This document shows positions 61,434 through 64,000 of a stretch of DNA of 64,000 bases, piece by piece. Below the pieces are notes generated by a model. That model made no database searches, had not been told where the DNA came from, and saw nothing but the letters and a program-made list of their open reading frames with translations. Source of the DNA: Algibacter marinivivus (lineage in GTDB: Bacteria; Bacteroidota; Bacteroidia; Flavobacteriales; Flavobacteriaceae); assembly GCF_003143755.1 (NCBI RefSeq), contig NZ_QFRI01000001.1, positions 1,448,051 through 1,512,050 of the forward strand, given 5' to 3'. The position numbers were made by a program, and so were the translations under genes. Within the stretch, counting starts at the first letter, position 1, and each line of letters begins with the position of its first letter.

Positions 61434-61550
61434 CTTTTTTGGTTTAGGATTAATTACCAGTAAAAGTAGTGTGTAAGTTGTTTTCTTTTGAATTTCTTAG
61501 ACCAAATAACTTTAAAAATCGTTAACTCTCTGTTTTAGAGAGTATTCTGA

Positions 61551-61558
61551 CAAAAATA
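61551..61558 (-). promoter_or_regulatory. -7 box for the OmpA gene
   Basis: Reads TATTTTTG on the minus strand, directly behind the stop of the upstream gene. It would give a leader of about 110 nt. Confidence 0.4.
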
Positions 61559-61559
61559 A

Positions 61560-63074
61560 TTAAGTATTTAATTTAAGTAAGTCATCTAAGTAATCACGTG
61601 TGTTAGATAGACGCGGTACTTTATGTTGCCCCCCCAATTTGTTATTTTGTTTTAACCAGTCATGAAAAAGATGTTCACGCGCTATATTGACCTTGGGTTT
61701 GTTTAGAGTAATATTATTATAGCGTTTGGCTTCATAATCAGAGTTTAATGATTTTAAAGCATTGTCAAACAGTTCATTAAAATAGTTGATGTCTTTAGGA
61801 GGTGTTTTAAATTCTATTAGCCATTCATGCGCTCCTTTTTCTTTACCCTTCATAAAAACAGGGGCTGCAGTAAAGTCTACTATTTCGGCTTTGGTACGTT
61901 TACAAACTTTTTTTAATGCATGTTCTGCATTTTCAATAATTAATTCTTCCCCAAATACATTAATATGATGCCTTGTCCTACCTGAAATTTTAATACGATA
62001 CGGATTCAATGAAGTAAATCTAACAGTATCTCCAATTTTATAACGCCATAAACCGGCATTGGTAGTAATGATAACAGCATAGTTTTTATTGAGTTCAACT
62101 TCACTTAAAGGAATTGCAGCTTCATTTGAAGTTGCATAAACATCCATGGGTATAAACTCATAGAAAATCCCATAATCTAGCATTAACAATAATTCAGAAG
62201 AGTTGTTTTGATCTTGAATAGCAAAAAAACCTTCAGATGCATTATATGTTTCGTAATATCTAAAATTGGATTTAGGCAAGATTTTTTTGTACTGATCTAC
62301 ATAAGGTGTAAAACTAACCCCGCCATGAAAATAGGCTTCTAAATTTGGCCAAACATCATGTAAATTTTCTTTTCCTGTAGTTTCTAGAACATTATTAAGT
62401 AATACAAGCATCCATGATGGTACACCAGCTAAACTTGTAACATTTTCATTAATTGTTTCATCAACAATGGCTTGCATTTTATGCTCCCAATCACTCATTA
62501 AGGACACTTTACTACTTGGTGTACTACTGAATTCTGCCCAAAAAGGCATGTTGTCAATTAGGATAGCTGATAAATCTCCAAAAATAGTCCCGTTTTCTTT
62601 GTATAATTCTTTACTTCCGCCAAGGCGTAAACTTTTGCCTGTAAATAGCTGAGAATCTTCATTATTATTCAAATACATGCATAACAAATCTTTACTTGCC
62701 GCATAGTGGCAGTCTTCTAATGATTCTTCGCTTACTGGAATGAATTTACTTTTTGCGCTTGTTGTGCCACTTGATTTGGCAAACCATCTAATTGGTGTTG
62801 GCCAAAAAATATTGTTTTCACCTCTTCTGGAACGTTCAATGGTATCTTGCCAACCTTCGTAATTTTTAATAGGAACACGTTCAGCAAATGTTTTATAATC
62901 TTTAATTGAAGCAAAATCAAATTGCTTACCAACTTCAGTATGTTTAGCAAAATCTATCAAACTTAAAAGTAGTTCATTTTGCACCTCATTTGGGTATTTT
63001 AAAAACAATTCAATTTGATGAAATCGCTTTTTTAAAAACCAAGATGCAATAGAATTTACTAAGGGAATTGCCAT
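61560..63074 (-). CDS. GH3-family acyl-adenylating enzyme-like protein
   Basis: 504 aa, matching the GH3 auxin-responsive family (ANL superfamily). FAKSSGTTSAKSKFIPVSEE is the phosphate-binding loop; YNASEGFFAIQD and YAVIITTNAGLWRYKIGDTVRF are the second and third core motifs. In plants GH3 conjugates amino acids to hormones; the bacterial substrate is not known. Overall it keeps all motifs, so it is likely active. Divergent from DUF2797 with a 42-nt gap. Confidence 0.85.
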   Translation of the reverse strand: MAIPLVNSIASWFLKKRFHQIELFLKYPNEVQNELLLSLIDFAKHTEVGKQFDFASIKDYKTFAERVPIKNYEGWQDTIERSRRGENNIFWPTPIRWFAKSSGTTSAKSKFIPVSEESLEDCHYAASKDLLCMYLNNNEDSQLFTGKSLRLGGSKELYKENGTIFGDLSAILIDNMPFWAEFSSTPSSKVSLMSDWEHKMQAIVDETINENVTSLAGVPSWMLVLLNNVLETTGKENLHDVWPNLEAYFHGGVSFTPYVDQYKKILPKSNFRYYETYNASEGFFAIQDQNNSSELLLMLDYGIFYEFIPMDVYATSNEAAIPLSEVELNKNYAVIITTNAGLWRYKIGDTVRFTSLNPYRIKISGRTRHHINVFGEELIIENAEHALKKVCKRTKAEIVDFTAAPVFMKGKEKGAHEWLIEFKTPPKDINYFNELFDNALKSLNSDYEAKRYNNITLNKPKVNIAREHLFHDWLKQNNKLGGQHKVPRLSNTRDYLDDLLKLNT

Positions 63075-63116
63075 ATTTATTCTATCTTTAAGATTCTAAA
63101 AATAATACTTTTTTTT

Positions 63117-63911
63117 ATGACCTACCAAGGTGTTTTAAGGAAAATGGAAACGGAGCTAGCAAGCCCAATTCAATATTACTTAGTTTTTGAAAATGATTTT
63201 TTAAACATAAATCAATTGATTGGTAAACAGATTACGATGCAATTTATTAAATACCAGTGTTTAAATTGTGGATTAGATAAACCCATATACAGGCAAGGTT
63301 TTGATAAACAGTGTTTTTATGAAACTGCCCGAGCAGGAGACTGGATTATGCGTCCAGAACTGAGTACAGCACACTTAGGTAAAGAAGATCGTGATTTAGA
63401 ATATGAGAAGCGCGCGCAACTCCAACCGCATATCGTGTATTTGGCTAATTCTAGTAATGTAAAAGTAGGAGTAACAAGAAAAAGCCAAGTGCCAACGCGT
63501 TGGATAGACCAAGGTGCACACGAAGCTATTGAAATTGTTGAAGTTCCAAATAGATATTTAGCAGGAATTACAGAAGTTGCTTTAAAAGATTATGTGGCAG
63601 ATAAAACCAACTGGAGAAAAATGCTAAAAAATGATATTGAGGATGAAAACCTTGTAGAGTGGCGAGAGAAATTAAAATCATATATTCCAGATGAGGCATT
63701 AGAATATTTTATTGAAAATAACACGGAAACCAATTTGGAATTCCCTGTAAATAAGTACCCAGAAAAACCGAAAAGTTTAAACATTAAAAAAGAGCAGTCT
63801 TACATCGGTAAATTGGTTGGTGTAAAAGGGCAGTATTTAATTTTTGAAGATGAAACTGTTTTTAATGTTCGTGCTAATGAAGGTTTGGTTGTGAATATTT
63901 CAGTAAGCTAA
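63117..63911 (+). CDS. DUF2797 protein with Cys motif and GIY-YIG-like segment
   Basis: 264 aa. A CLNCG...C zinc-type cluster (about 44-65) is followed by IVYLANSSNVKVGVTRKSQVPTRWIDQGA, which resembles the GIY-YIG-like region of DUF2797 proteins. Nucleic-acid binding is possible. Its stop overlaps the end of the convergent partial gene by 3 nt. Function not established. Confidence 0.85.
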   Translation: MTYQGVLRKMETELASPIQYYLVFENDFLNINQLIGKQITMQFIKYQCLNCGLDKPIYRQGFDKQCFYETARAGDWIMRPELSTAHLGKEDRDLEYEKRAQLQPHIVYLANSSNVKVGVTRKSQVPTRWIDQGAHEAIEIVEVPNRYLAGITEVALKDYVADKTNWRKMLKNDIEDENLVEWREKLKSYIPDEALEYFIENNTETNLEFPVNKYPEKPKSLNIKKEQSYIGKLVGVKGQYLIFEDETVFNVRANEGLVVNISVS

Positions 63912-64000
63912 ACGATGTAAAGTTTTGCGGCTTGAGCAAAACCAATAACAATTAACAAAACGCCAGTTACTTTATTAACTATTAAAGATATATCCTTTAC
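63908..64000 (-). CDS. LysE-family-like transporter, C-terminal fragment
   Basis: Only the last 30 codons are in the window, ending in a TAG at 63910-63908. The translated end VNKVTGVLLIVIGFAQAAKLYIV is one hydrophobic helix and matches the typical last helix of LysE-type amino-acid exporters. Identification from one helix is tentative. Confidence 0.5.
   Translation of the reverse strand, partial: VKDISLIVNKVTGVLLIVIGFAQAAKLYIV

Overview
The window is AT-rich chromosomal DNA from a member of the Bacteroidota, almost certainly family Flavobacteriaceae. The evidence is a type IX secretion (T9SS) and gliding gene (sprA), a PorP/SprF-like gene, an OmpA protein of the type usually paired with PorP, a MacAB-type exporter, the cluster pdxJ-CBS-nadK-DUF6089-uppS-bamA-ompH-ompH-murI, and promoters of the Bacteroidota TAnnTTTG type instead of sigma-70 boxes. 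Several genes start with TTG or GTG and lack clear Shine-Dalgarno sequences, as is usual in this phylum. I saw no rRNA, tRNA, CRISPR array, prophage or transposase. This is mostly conserved core genome.

Layout. 1-3.5 kb: the end of a sucrose-use module (MFS transporter, PfkB sugar kinase, sucrose-phosphorylase-like GH13). 3.6-14.8 kb: maeB, ruvA, the giant sprA, gcvH and a VanZ-like gene. 14.9-18.9 kb: two TonB paralogues followed by a gene that joins a TonB C-terminal-like domain to an outer-membrane barrel (RemB/Wzi-like). 18.9-20.4 kb: a plug-like lipoprotein and a metallo-beta-lactamase-fold enzyme. 20.5-25.9 kb: cytochrome oxidase assembly and subunits (ctaB, two subunit III genes, subunit IV, a thioredoxin-fold-like protein, SCO, DUF420, a small Cys protein). 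26-31.6 kb: MacB-like ATPase, two permeases, adaptor and TolC. 31.8-39.4 kb: tsaB, MscS, DUF1304, DUF255 thioredoxin-domain protein, dodecin, NifU, PorP and a VWA lipoprotein. 39.7-43.1 kb: TPR/LytS histidine kinase, LytTR regulator and gamma carbonic anhydrase. 43.2-51.7 kb (minus strand): murI, two OmpH/Skp, bamA, uppS, DUF6089, nadK, CBS. 51.8-57.3 kb: pdxJ, hydrolase, holin-like protein, tig, clpP, clpX. 57.5-64 kb: an unknown membrane protein, PAP2, OmpA, GH3-like, DUF2797 and the end of a LysE-like exporter.

The most unusual feature is a dispersed family of intergenic elements. Five copies start with GCGTTAGGGAT and end with (TA)ACGCCC or a degenerate form, so their ends are inverted repeats, and most carry different internal palindromes. 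They lie at gene ends and in one case inside the oxidase cluster. The second is the run of three neighbouring genes sharing a P-x-C-E...C motif before a TonB C-terminal-like domain, the last fused to a barrel. Smaller points are a terminator hairpin for mscS inside the tsaB coding sequence, a two-hairpin leader before the PorP gene, a terminator with a promoter in its T-tract, and a probable leaderless mRNA.
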